This document shows, one piece after another, positions 1 through 5,084 of a stretch of DNA of 5,084 nucleotides. Positions within the stretch are counted from its first letter, which is position 1, and every line of letters begins with the position of its first letter. The stretch comes from an uncultured Rhodospirillales bacterium (GTDB lineage Bacteria; Pseudomonadota; Alphaproteobacteria; Acetobacterales; Acetobacteraceae), in contig CAIVDX010000036.1 of NCBI GenBank assembly GCA_903904805.1, forward strand, positions 1-5,084. Direction: 5' to 3'. The position numbers and the translations under genes were made by a program. Under the pieces are notes generated by a model, which saw only the letters and a program-made list of their open reading frames with translations, did not search any database and had not been told where the DNA came from.

Positions 1-59
1 GAAAAAAAGCAGCAAAAAAGTTTGATCGTTTTGCTCCCGTCTTGGCGACGGGAGCAAAA
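1..59 (-). terminator. Rho-independent-type terminator of the pirin gene
   Basis: A perfect 13-bp inverted repeat (TTTTGCTCCCGTC at 29-41, its complement at 47-59) encloses a 5-nt loop. Read on the minus strand it begins 3 nt after the pirin stop codon. It is followed by a short spacer and two T-rich runs (minus-strand TTTTTT near 14-19 and TTTTTTT near 2-8). The T-tract does not directly abut the stem: about nine bases, including CGATCAAAC, lie between. On the plus strand no T-run follows the stem, so the element should end minus-strand transcription only. Stem strength and position make terminator function likely; the displaced U-tract is the reservation. Confidence 0.8.
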
Positions 60-62
60 TCA

Positions 63-767
63 TCAGCGGGCGACTTCGACAAGGACGAGTTCGCACTCTT
101 CCGAGGCCGTGATCTCCAGCACCGGCTCATCGGCGATGGCGGCACCGTCGCGCTCATGCAACGCGACGCCATTCACACTCACGCTGCCCCTTGCCGGCAC
201 CAGATAGGCGGCGCGGTCAGTCCCCAATGTCTGCGTGATGGTCTGGCCCTTTTGCAATGTGCCGGCGAACAAGGCGGCATCCGCATAGAGCGGCAACGCC
301 GCGCTGCCCTCATCCTGCGGACGACCGCTGGCGAAAACCTCCAAGGTCCCGTCACTCGACTTCGGAAACACCCGCGCCTCCCAGCCCGGCTTCACGCCCC
401 GCCGATCCGGCAGAATCCAGATCTGGAACAGGCTCGTATCCACCGCCTCCTTGTTGTACTCCGCATGCACAATGCCGGTGCCGGCATGCATCACCTGCAC
501 ATCGCCGGCCTCGGTGCGGCCTTCATTGCCCAGGCTGTCACGATGGGTGATCGCACCGGACCTGACATAGGTGATGATCTCCATGTCCCGATGCGGATGC
601 GGATCGAAGCCGGTGCCAGCGGCGATCGCGTCATCGTTCCAAACAAGCAAACGCCCAAAGCCGTCACGCTTCGGATCGTGATAGTTCGCGAACGAGAAAT
701 GGTGGCGAGTGTCCAACCAGGAATATTTCGCATGTCCCAAGCTGGAAAACGGCCTGACCTCAATCAT
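63..767 (-). CDS. Pirin family protein (YhhW-like cupin, possible quercetin 2,3-dioxygenase)
   Basis: The gene encodes a 234-residue bicupin protein of the pirin family, close in length and layout to E. coli YhhW (about 231 residues). The N-terminal cupin carries the family signature: HHFSFANYHDP at 22-32, then DPHPHRDMEI at 55-64 and IVHAEYN at 99-105. The four metal ligands expected for the family are all present: His57, His59, His101 and Glu103. The C-terminal cupin (about 140-234) lacks such ligands, as is usual. Members bind Fe or another divalent metal, and some show quercetinase activity in vitro. The cytoplasmic substrate in the cell is generally unknown, so the enzymatic name is only a family inference. 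There is no signal peptide. The ATG start at 767 is supported by a purine-rich ribosome binding site 8 nt upstream. The gene stands alone, 122 bases after dut, and ends at a strong hairpin terminator. Confidence 0.93.
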   Translation of the reverse strand: MIEVRPFSSLGHAKYSWLDTRHHFSFANYHDPKRDGFGRLLVWNDDAIAAGTGFDPHPHRDMEIITYVRSGAITHRDSLGNEGRTEAGDVQVMHAGTGIVHAEYNKEAVDTSLFQIWILPDRRGVKPGWEARVFPKSSDGTLEVFASGRPQDEGSAALPLYADAALFAGTLQKGQTITQTLGTDRAAYLVPARGSVSVNGVALHERDGAAIADEPVLEITASEECELVLVEVAR

Positions 768-889
768 GATATGAGCCCCCTCTGCGGTGCGGCTGATGTG
801 GCACCTGCGGTCTTGCGATCAAGATCCACATGGCTGCCCCGCAAAGGACAGAGCCCAACACTCATTTGCCCTTTTCGAAAAAGCAGCGC
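768..889. other. Intergenic region between dut and the pirin gene
   Basis: This 122-base gap presumably holds the leader, and perhaps the promoter, of the pirin gene. I see no convincing -35/-10 pair on the minus strand. Two small symmetric elements are visible. One is the self-complementary TTTTCGAAAA at 872-881, just after the dut stop, which has no GC-rich stem and is a poor terminator candidate. The other is a dyad TCTTG-CGAT-CAAGA at 811-824, about 44-57 bases before the pirin ATG, which could be a protein-binding site. No small gene or RNA is recognisable. Confidence 0.4.
776..783 (-). promoter_or_regulatory. Ribosome binding site of the pirin gene
   Basis: The minus-strand sequence AGAGGGGG lies 8 nt before the ATG at 765-767. 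It matches the anti-Shine-Dalgarno region well and fixes the pirin start. It is the clearest ribosome binding site in the window; the other genes start within or next to an upstream gene, or have only weak purine tracts. Confidence 0.7.
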
Positions 890-1351
890 TCAGGCGCCGG
901 TACTGCCAAACCCGCCAGCCCCGCGCTGCGTCTCATCAAGGTCCACCACAACCCGCCACCGCCCCCGCGTCACCGGCGCCAGCACCGCCTGCGCGATGCG
1001 CATCCCGCGCTCCACGGTGAACGGCGTGTCAGACAGGTTGATCAGGATCACCCCCAGCTCGCCACGATAATCCTCATCGATGGTACCAGGAGAATTCACC
1101 AGAGTGATGCCGCTTTTCAGCGCCAGGCCCGAGCGCGGCCGCACCTGCAATTCGTGCCCCGGCGGAATGGCCATGCGCAACCCGGTGGGAATCAGGCTGC
1201 GCGCGCCGGGCGCGATGACCACCGGGTCGGTATTGGCAGCCAGCAGATCCATGCCGGCCGCGCCTGACGTGGCATAGCTCGGCAGCGGCAGGCCCTCGCC
1301 ATGCGGCAGCACCTGCACGGAGATCGGGGTGCCGCGTGTTTCGTTCGTCAT
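890..1351 (-). CDS. dut: dUTPase (deoxyuridine 5'-triphosphate nucleotidohydrolase)
   Basis: The enzyme hydrolyses dUTP to dUMP and pyrophosphate. This keeps uracil out of DNA and supplies dUMP to thymidylate synthase; it acts in the cytoplasm as a homotrimer. Counting from its own ATG (1349-1351) it is 153 residues, the usual length (E. coli 152). All five trimeric dUTPase motifs are present in order: GAAGMDLLA at 30-38, RPRSGLALK at 71-79, NSPGTIDEDYRGELG at 86-100 with the catalytic Asp92, ERGMRIAQ at 114-121, and the C-terminal arm RGAGGFGSTG at 143-152. In the sequence as given there is no in-frame stop before this ATG, so it is also the tail of the CoaBC frame. The ancestral CoaBC stop (TGA) would lie 2 nt upstream, giving TGA-TC-ATG, a layout suited to translational coupling. 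Only a weak purine tract (AGAAAAG) precedes the ATG. coaBC-dut adjacency is common in proteobacteria, including E. coli. Confidence 0.92.
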   Translation of the reverse strand: MTNETRGTPISVQVLPHGEGLPLPSYATSGAAGMDLLAANTDPVVIAPGARSLIPTGLRMAIPPGHELQVRPRSGLALKSGITLVNSPGTIDEDYRGELGVILINLSDTPFTVERGMRIAQAVLAPVTRGRWRVVVDLDETQRGAGGFGSTGA

Positions 1352-2566
1352 GATCAGGACTTTTCTGAAATGAGGTGGGCAGCGATGCGATCCACCAGCG
1401 CGCGCGACGGCGGATTTCTCCATCCGCGGCCAGGTCTCGATGCCGGCTGATGTGACCAGGCTTATCTCGTTCTCCGCGCCGCCCATGATGAAGGTGCCGC
1501 TGCTCACATCATTGGCAACAATCCAGTCGCAGCCTTTGCGTTTCAGCTTGGCCATCGCGTTACCGGCGAGATCGTCGGTTTCCGCGGCGAACCCGATCAC
1601 CAGCCGTGGTCGCTGCGGCCCGGGCGCGGACAGCTCGGCGAGAATGTCCGGATTGGCCACCAGATGCAGCCGCGGCGGCGCGGCGTCGGAGGATTTTTTC
1701 AGCTTGTGCTCGGTTGCCTCGCCCACCCGCCAATCGGCAACGGCGGCGGCACACACCACGATGTCGGCCGGCAGCGCGGCCAGACAGGCCGCCCGCATCT
1801 GCTCGGCGGTCTCAACATGCAAGGCGGTCACACCGGCGGGATCGGCCAGCTCCACCGGCCCGCAAACCAGGCTCACCCGCGCCCCCGCGGCGGCGAGCGC
1901 GGCGGCGATGGCGTGGCCCTGCCGACCCGAGCTGCGATTGGCGATGTAGCGCACCGGATCGATCGGCTCATGCGTCGGCCCGCTGGTCACCAGCGCATGC
2001 AGACCCGCCAAGGGCGTTGGTCCAACCAGCAAGGTTTCGATCGCGGCGAACACGTCCGGCAGCTCGGCCAGGCGCCCAAAGCCCCATTCACCGCACGCCA
2101 TCGCGCCCTCGCGCGGACCGACAAAATGAACACCGCGCGCCCGCAGCGTGGTGCAATTGGCCGTCGTCGCCGGATGCCCCCACATGCGCACATTCATCGC
2201 TGGCGCCACCAGAACCGGCTTGTCGGTGGCCAGCAACACGGTGGTGGCGAGATCATCGGCGATGCCGGCCGCCATGCGCGCCAGGATCGAGGCGGTGGCC
2301 GGGCACACCACCAGCAGATCAGCCTGGCGCGAGAGCTGGATGTGGCCCATCTCGTTCTCGTCGGTCAGCGAGAACATGTCGGTAAACACCTTCTCCTCGC
2401 TCAGCGCCTGCAATGTCATGGCGGTGACGAATTTGGCGCCATTCTCGGTCAGCACGCAGGTCACGCCACACCCGGCACGACGCAGCATACGGATCAGCTC
2501 ATGGTTCTTATAGGCCGCGATGCCGCCTGCAACGATCAGCAGAACCCGCTTGCCAGCGAGTGTCAC
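890..2566 (-). CDS. coaBC: CoaBC running in frame into dUTPase (CoaBC-Dut read-through ORF)
   Basis: Residues 1 to about 390 are the bifunctional CoaBC flavoprotein. CoaB joins cysteine to 4'-phosphopantothenate using CTP, and CoaC decarboxylates the product to 4'-phosphopantetheine in coenzyme A synthesis. The CoaC domain (about 5-180) shows the active-site His75 (GHIQLS), PAMNVRMW at 122-129 and catalytic Cys158 (ACGEWGFGR). The CoaB domain (about 188-385) shows SGPTHEPIDPVRYIAN ending in Asn210, AAAVADWR at 273-280, the lysine motif KLKK at 288-291, and ANDVS at 351-355. Translation starts at GTG 2564-2566, overlapping the ubiE stop (GTGA), so the two genes are probably coupled. After Arg389 the frame departs from the family: a 15-residue unrelated stretch (391-405) leads straight into the dut ATG with no stop. 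In an alternative frame the expected C-terminus VARALVDRIAAHLISEKS and a TGA at 1354-1356 remain, giving a normal 404-residue CoaBC ending 2 nt before dut. The fusion therefore looks like a frameshift product. The enzymatic identity is secure; the fused state is not. Confidence 0.85.
   Translation of the reverse strand: MTLAGKRVLLIVAGGIAAYKNHELIRMLRRAGCGVTCVLTENGAKFVTAMTLQALSEEKVFTDMFSLTDENEMGHIQLSRQADLLVVCPATASILARMAAGIADDLATTVLLATDKPVLVAPAMNVRMWGHPATTANCTTLRARGVHFVGPREGAMACGEWGFGRLAELPDVFAAIETLLVGPTPLAGLHALVTSGPTHEPIDPVRYIANRSSGRQGHAIAAALAAAGARVSLVCGPVELADPAGVTALHVETAEQMRAACLAALPADIVVCAAAVADWRVGEATEHKLKKSSDAAPPRLHLVANPDILAELSAPGPQRPRLVIGFAAETDDLAGNAMAKLKRKGCDWIVANDVSSGTFIMGGAENEISLVTSAGIETWPRMEKSAVARAGGSHRCPPHFRKVLIMTNETRGTPISVQVLPHGEGLPLPSYATSGAAGMDLLAANTDPVVIAPGARSLIPTGLRMAIPPGHELQVRPRSGLALKSGITLVNSPGTIDEDYRGELGVILINLSDTPFTVERGMRIAQAVLAPVTRGRWRVVVDLDETQRGAGGFGSTGA
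1354..1406 (-). other. Apparent frameshift site at the coaBC 3' end (CG-repeat contraction)
   Basis: An alternating run of nine G/C bases lies at 1398-1406, exactly where the CoaBC frame stops resembling its family. Adding one CG unit (2 nt) to the run yields VARALVDRIAAHLISEKS followed by TGA at 1354-1356, a plausible CoaB terminal helix and a 404-residue protein. As given, the frame instead encodes GGSHRCPPHFRKVLI and continues into dut. Slippage on a dinucleotide run, or a base-calling or assembly error in a GC-rich run, are both simple explanations. Confidence 0.75.
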
Positions 2567-3300
2567 AGGCGCCAGCCCGCATGGATCGCGGCGATCCCTC
2601 CGGTGAGATTGCGCACCGACACGCGCGAGAAGCCCGCCTTGCGCATCATCTCAGCGAGCGTCTCCTGATCGGGAAACATCCTGATGCTCTCAGCCAGATA
2701 TTGATAGCTGTCGGCATCCCCGGCCACCATCCGCCCCATCCGCGGCAACGCCTGAAAACTCCAGGCATCATAGATCGGCGCCAATGCCGCCACCTGCACG
2801 CGGGAAAACTCCAGACACAGAAAGCGCCCACCCGGACGCAGCACCCGGTGCGCCTCGCGCAGCACCGCATCCTTGTCGGTACAGTTGCGCAAGCCAAACG
2901 CGATCGACACGCGATCGACACACGCATCCGGCAGCGGCAGCGCCTCCGCATCGGCCACCAGGAACGACAGCCCGCCAATCAGCCCCTTGGTCACCGCCCG
3001 CTGCTCGGCCACCGACAGCATCGACGCATTGATGTCCGACAGGATCGCCGGCCCGCCGCCCAACCGCCGCCAGCCAAAGCTGATGTCGCCAGTGCCGGCC
3101 GCCAGGTCCAGCAGCGTGGCCTTCGGGCGCGGATCCAACTGGGTGAGAAAGATGCGTTTCCAGATCCGATGCACGCCAAGCGACATCAGGTCATTCATCA
3201 CATCATATTTCGGCGCCACACTGTCAAAAACCGCCTTGACGAGCGGTTTCTTCTCCTCAAGCGCAACCCGCCGATAACCAAAATCAATCTCATCACTCAT
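2563..3300 (-). CDS. ubiE: UbiE/MenG C-methyltransferase (demethoxyubiquinol / demethylmenaquinol methyltransferase)
   Basis: UbiE transfers a methyl group from S-adenosylmethionine to the quinone ring in ubiquinone synthesis, and in menaquinone synthesis where that pathway exists. It works at the inner face of the membrane as a soluble or peripheral class I methyltransferase. With the ATG at 3298-3300 it has 245 residues, close to the usual 250. A GTG immediately upstream (3301-3303) would add one residue. In that 246-residue numbering, family signatures are VFDSVAPKYDVMNDLMSLG at 25-43, the SAM-binding loop LDLAAGTGD at 65-73, acidic Asp90 at the end of the next strand, FGLRNCTDKDAVLRE at 136-150, HRVLRPGG at 152-159, YQYLAESIRMFP at 200-211 and NLTGGIAAIH at 232-241. 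The ribosome binding site is weak (ACGGG about 12 nt upstream). The stop codon overlaps the coaBC GTG by four bases. In many alphaproteobacteria ubiB lies between ubiE and coaBC; here it does not. Confidence 0.96.
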   Translation of the reverse strand: MSDEIDFGYRRVALEEKKPLVKAVFDSVAPKYDVMNDLMSLGVHRIWKRIFLTQLDPRPKATLLDLAAGTGDISFGWRRLGGGPAILSDINASMLSVAEQRAVTKGLIGGLSFLVADAEALPLPDACVDRVSIAFGLRNCTDKDAVLREAHRVLRPGGRFLCLEFSRVQVAALAPIYDAWSFQALPRMGRMVAGDADSYQYLAESIRMFPDQETLAEMMRKAGFSRVSVRNLTGGIAAIHAGWRL

Positions 3301-3436
3301 CACATCGTTTTACCCGTTCCAAGCTCCACCGACCAGTGGGCAGCCACAGAGCCAAACGACCAGAAGCTTTTGCGTCTTCCCTGAAAGAAAAAAGCAAAGA
3401 CCTGTTGAAACTTCGCCGCGGAAAAGCCGGCGGCCC
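3301..3436. other. Intergenic region between corC and ubiE
   Basis: This 136-base stretch is AT-richer than its surroundings and separates two minus-strand operons. It should contain the 3' end of the phoH-ybeY-corC transcript and the promoter of ubiE-coaBC-dut. The corC-proximal half has a GC-rich hairpin and a T-rich minus-strand tract. In the ubiE-proximal half (about 3301-3360) I see no clear sigma-70-type promoter and no gene or RNA. Confidence 0.4.
3383..3434 (-). terminator. Weak terminator candidate after corC
   Basis: On the minus strand, 2 nt after the corC TAG, GCCGC (3430-3434) can pair with GCGGC (3415-3419) around a 10-nt loop containing TTTT. An alternative 5-bp pairing (3428-3432 with 3414-3418) is also possible. 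A T-rich tract containing TTTTTT lies about 20 nt further on, near 3388-3395. The short stem and the distance to the T-run make this a marginal candidate. Confidence 0.35.
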
Positions 3437-4354
3437 CTAGGCGGCGGCTTTCGTCGCGCGGCGCAGGCGCAGGCGGCGGATGCGGCGGGGATCGGCTTCC
3501 AGGATGCGGAATTCGGCGCCGGAAGGGTGGCTGATCACCTCGCCGCGCGCCGGCACGCGCCCGGCCAGGGTGAACACCAGCCCGCCCATCGTGTCGATGT
3601 CCGCCTCGCGCTCATCGTCGGTCAGGATCGGCCCGTAGCGGGCCTCGAACTCCTCCACCGAGATCAGCGCATCAATGTCCATCGACCCATCGGCGCGTTC
3701 GATCACCAGCGGGCCCACCACCTCGTCATGCTCGTCGGCGATGTCGCCGGTGATGGTCTCGACCAGGTCCTCGATGGTCACCAGCCCGTCGATCCCGCCA
3801 TACTCGTCCACCACAAGCGCCAGATGCACCCGCGCCTGGCGCATCTGCAGCAGCAGGTCCAGCACCGGGATCTGCGGCGCCACCATCAGCGGCTTACGCA
3901 GAATGGCGCGCAGCACGAAGCCCTCGGCGCGGGTGGCATTCGCCGGCTTGTCCGCCCCGCCGACGAAGGCAAACACGTCCTTGATGTGCACCATGCCCAG
4001 AATGTCATCGAGCCCCTCGCCATAGACCGGCAGGCGCGAATGCCCCTCACGGGCGAACAGCGCGATCACCTCGTCCAGCGTCAGATCCGCCTGCATGGCG
4101 ATGATGTCGGCCCGCGGCACCATCACATCGTCCGCCGTGGTGCCGCGCAGGCGCAGCACATTGGCGATCAGCGCCCGCTCCTGCCGATCCAGCTCCGGCC
4201 GCTCGCCCGGCACATGCGCCGCGGTCGCCGCCTCCTCCACCAGCTCGGCGATCGACTCGCGCAGCGAGGGTTCGGAATGCTTGCGCCAGATCAGCGCCCG
4301 CAGACGTGAGAGCGGCGCCCGGTCATGGCCGGACCGATGGCCGCTGCCGCTCAT
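3437..4354 (-). CDS. corC: CorC/TlyC-family CBS-domain protein (soluble hemolysin-like, Mg/Co efflux-associated)
   Basis: From ATG 4352-4354 the protein has 305 residues. It contains a CBS pair (about 74-135 with MVPRADIIAMQ at 78-88 and GHSRLPVYGEGLDDILGMVHIKDV at 104-127 in outline; second CBS about 155-205 including VVDEYGGIDGLVTIEDLVE) and a C-terminal CorC/HlyC domain (about 218-298). It has no membrane segments, so it is the short soluble form like E. coli CorC (YbeX), not the membrane-bound DUF21 form. Family members bind adenine nucleotides through CBS domains and are linked to magnesium and cobalt efflux. The older label hemolysin is poorly supported. I chose this start because ATG overlaps the ybeY stop as ATGA; a GTG at 4376-4378 would add eight residues. 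The tail ends in a basic RRIRRLRLRRATK stretch. In many proteobacteria lnt follows, but here an intergenic gap follows. Confidence 0.93.
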   Translation of the reverse strand: MSGSGHRSGHDRAPLSRLRALIWRKHSEPSLRESIAELVEEAATAAHVPGERPELDRQERALIANVLRLRGTTADDVMVPRADIIAMQADLTLDEVIALFAREGHSRLPVYGEGLDDILGMVHIKDVFAFVGGADKPANATRAEGFVLRAILRKPLMVAPQIPVLDLLLQMRQARVHLALVVDEYGGIDGLVTIEDLVETITGDIADEHDEVVGPLVIERADGSMDIDALISVEEFEARYGPILTDDEREADIDTMGGLVFTLAGRVPARGEVISHPSGAEFRILEADPRRIRRLRLRRATKAAA

Positions 4355-4818
4355 CGCATCACCGCCCCAACGCGCCACGGATTGGGCACCTTGATGCGCG
4401 AGAGCAGCCGTGCCTCCTCCTGCTCCATCTCGCGCGCATCGCCGGCATGCTCATGGTCGTAGCCGAGCAGATGCAGGCAGCCATGCACCACCAGATGCGC
4501 CAGATGATGCGCCGGCCGCCGCCCCGCCGCCGCCGCCTCGCGCCGCACGATGCCCAGCGCGAGCACCAGCTCCCCCGGCATACCGGAGGCCGCCGGCTCG
4601 AAGGTCAGCACATTGGTCGGCTTGTTGATGCCGCGATGGCGCGCATTGAGCAGCTTCACCGCGCGATCGCTGCTCAGCACGATGGTCGGCCGCACGCCGG
4701 TCAACCCCGCCGCCCGGGCAACCACGGCCTCGGCGCGGGGGATCACCCGACGCCAGGCCGGCTCGTCCACAATGATCTCAGCTGGAACGTCGCTGTTGGG
4801 TCTACTGTCCGGGTCCAT
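4351..4818 (-). CDS. ybeY: YbeY endoribonuclease (rRNA maturation factor)
   Basis: YbeY is a small zinc-dependent endoribonuclease needed for 16S rRNA 3'-end maturation and late 30S ribosome quality control. From ATG 4816-4818 it has 155 residues, the normal size. The family hallmark HGCLHLLGYDH at 112-122 supplies the three metal-binding histidines His112, His116 and His122 (H-x3-H-x5-H). Upstream, NKPTNVLTFE at 65-74 matches the conserved TNVLSF segment. A run of four alanines at 95-98 is encoded in a GCC-rich stretch. An alternative GTG start at 4825-4827 would add three residues; I prefer the ATG because GAGAG precedes it by 3 nt and no purine tract suits the GTG. The start lies inside the end of phoH (17-nt overlap) and the stop overlaps corC by 4 nt, so the three genes are translated as a coupled set. 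The phoH-ybeY-corC order is widely conserved. Confidence 0.95.
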   Translation of the reverse strand: MDPDSRPNSDVPAEIIVDEPAWRRVIPRAEAVVARAAGLTGVRPTIVLSSDRAVKLLNARHRGINKPTNVLTFEPAASGMPGELVLALGIVRREAAAAGRRPAHHLAHLVVHGCLHLLGYDHEHAGDAREMEQEEARLLSRIKVPNPWRVGAVMR

Positions 4819-5084
4819 CGCTCTCACGGCGGCTGTTCACCGCCCTTTGCGTATCGCGCTCTGCGGTCGCGCGCTGATCATAGGCGTCGACGATCTTCGC
4901 CACCAGCGGATGGCGCACCACATCGCGCTTGTCGAACCGCACCACCCCGATGCCCGGCACGCCTTCCAGCGTCTCCAGCGCATCGCGCAGGCCCGAGCGC
5001 TGCCCATGCGGCAGATCCACCTGGCTGAGATCGCCGGTGATCACCATGCGCGTGCCCTCGCCCATGCGGGTGAGGAACATCTTC
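4802..5084 (-). CDS. phoH: PhoH-family ATPase (YbeZ-like), C-terminal part
   Basis: Only the last 94 or so codons are present; the gene continues beyond the right edge of the window, so the P-loop (Walker A) region is not visible. The visible part matches the PhoH C-terminal block: KMFLTRMGEGTRMVITGD, with the conserved TGDLSQVDLP segment, then SGLRDALETLEG, VVRFDKRDVVRHPLV and KIVDAY near the end. PhoH/YbeZ proteins are cytoplasmic NTPases. YbeZ physically and genetically associates with YbeY in RNA and ribosome metabolism, which fits the neighbouring gene. The last 25 or so residues after DAYDQR are polar and low in conservation, as is usual for the tail. The TAG stop at 4802-4804 lies inside ybeY. 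Confidence 0.94.
   Translation of the reverse strand, partial: KMFLTRMGEGTRMVITGDLSQVDLPHGQRSGLRDALETLEGVPGIGVVRFDKRDVVRHPLVAKIVDAYDQRATAERDTQRAVNSRRESDGPGQ

Noticed and set aside
42..1070. Long plus-strand open frame (342 codons) opposite the pirin gene and dut
   Set aside because: It runs across two well-supported minus-strand genes and the gap between them. Its translation is rich in Arg, His, Pro and Ala without recognisable domains, which is typical of the antisense frame of GC-rich genes.
1664..2668. Long plus-strand open frame (334 codons) opposite coaBC, continuing into ubiE
   Set aside because: It is antisense to intact CoaBC catalytic motifs, has low-complexity composition, and has no domain or ribosome binding site.
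2560..3384. Plus-strand open frame (274 codons) opposite ubiE
   Set aside because: It is a shadow of ubiE; its Arg/His/Gln-rich translation shows no family features.
3384..3401. A-rich tract resembling the A-rich tract at 1-20, considered as a dispersed repeat
   Set aside because: The exact match is only about nine bases (AAAAAAGCA). Both tracts can be explained as T-rich sequence downstream of minus-strand genes, so a repeat family cannot be supported from this window.
3527..4309. Plus-strand open frame (260 codons) opposite corC
   Set aside because: It is a shadow of the corC coding bias, with no recognisable domain.
4352..4378. Upstream GTG start for corC adding eight residues
   Set aside because: The ATG at 4352-4354 forms a standard ATGA overlap with the ybeY stop, and the extra residues match nothing typical of the family.
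4505..4545. GCC-rich near-repeat in ybeY
   Set aside because: It encodes a short alanine run and Gly-Arg residues in an otherwise normal YbeY; this is composition bias and not a functional repeat.
1..5084. A new defence, mobile or toxin-antitoxin system
   Set aside because: Every coding stretch is assigned to a conserved housekeeping or pirin family. The gaps are 136 bases or less, and no transposase, integrase, direct-repeat array, tRNA or attachment site is visible.

Overview
All six recognisable genes in this window lie on the minus strand, so the window reads right to left. Coding density is high and the third-position GC bias is strong, which is also why long open frames appear on the opposite strand. 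The gene order (phoH-ybeY-corC, then ubiE-coaBC-dut) and the protein sequences point to an alphaproteobacterium. Acetobacteraceae/Rhodospirillales is my best guess, but it rests on gene order and general resemblance, not on a database comparison.

Right block (about 3437-5084): the C-terminal end of a PhoH-family ATPase, cut by the window edge, overlaps ybeY (endoribonuclease / 16S rRNA maturation). ybeY in turn overlaps corC (CBS-pair plus CorC/HlyC domain protein) by an ATGA junction. This is a tightly coupled operon. A 136-base AT-richer gap (3301-3436) follows, with a weak terminator-like hairpin just after corC.

Middle block (890-3300): ubiE (C-methyltransferase of ubiquinone/menaquinone synthesis) overlaps coaBC (two steps of coenzyme A synthesis) by four bases through a GTGA junction. 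coaBC is followed by dut (dUTPase). In this sequence coaBC and dut form one uninterrupted 558-codon frame. The normal-looking CoaBC C-terminus is still readable in another frame, and its stop codon sits 2 nt before the dut ATG. Adding two bases to an alternating CG run at 1398-1406 would restore the ordinary two-gene arrangement. The fusion therefore looks like a 2-nt contraction, either real or a sequencing error.

Left block (1-767): a complete pirin-family cupin protein with all four metal ligands and a good ribosome binding site. A perfect 13-bp hairpin terminator begins 3 nt after its stop.

The genes are conserved housekeeping functions plus one pirin. I see no mobile element, CRISPR array, RNA gene, toxin-antitoxin or defence system. 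The one feature that deserves real attention is the coaBC-dut junction; the rest are small observations about gene neighbourhood and intergenic structure.
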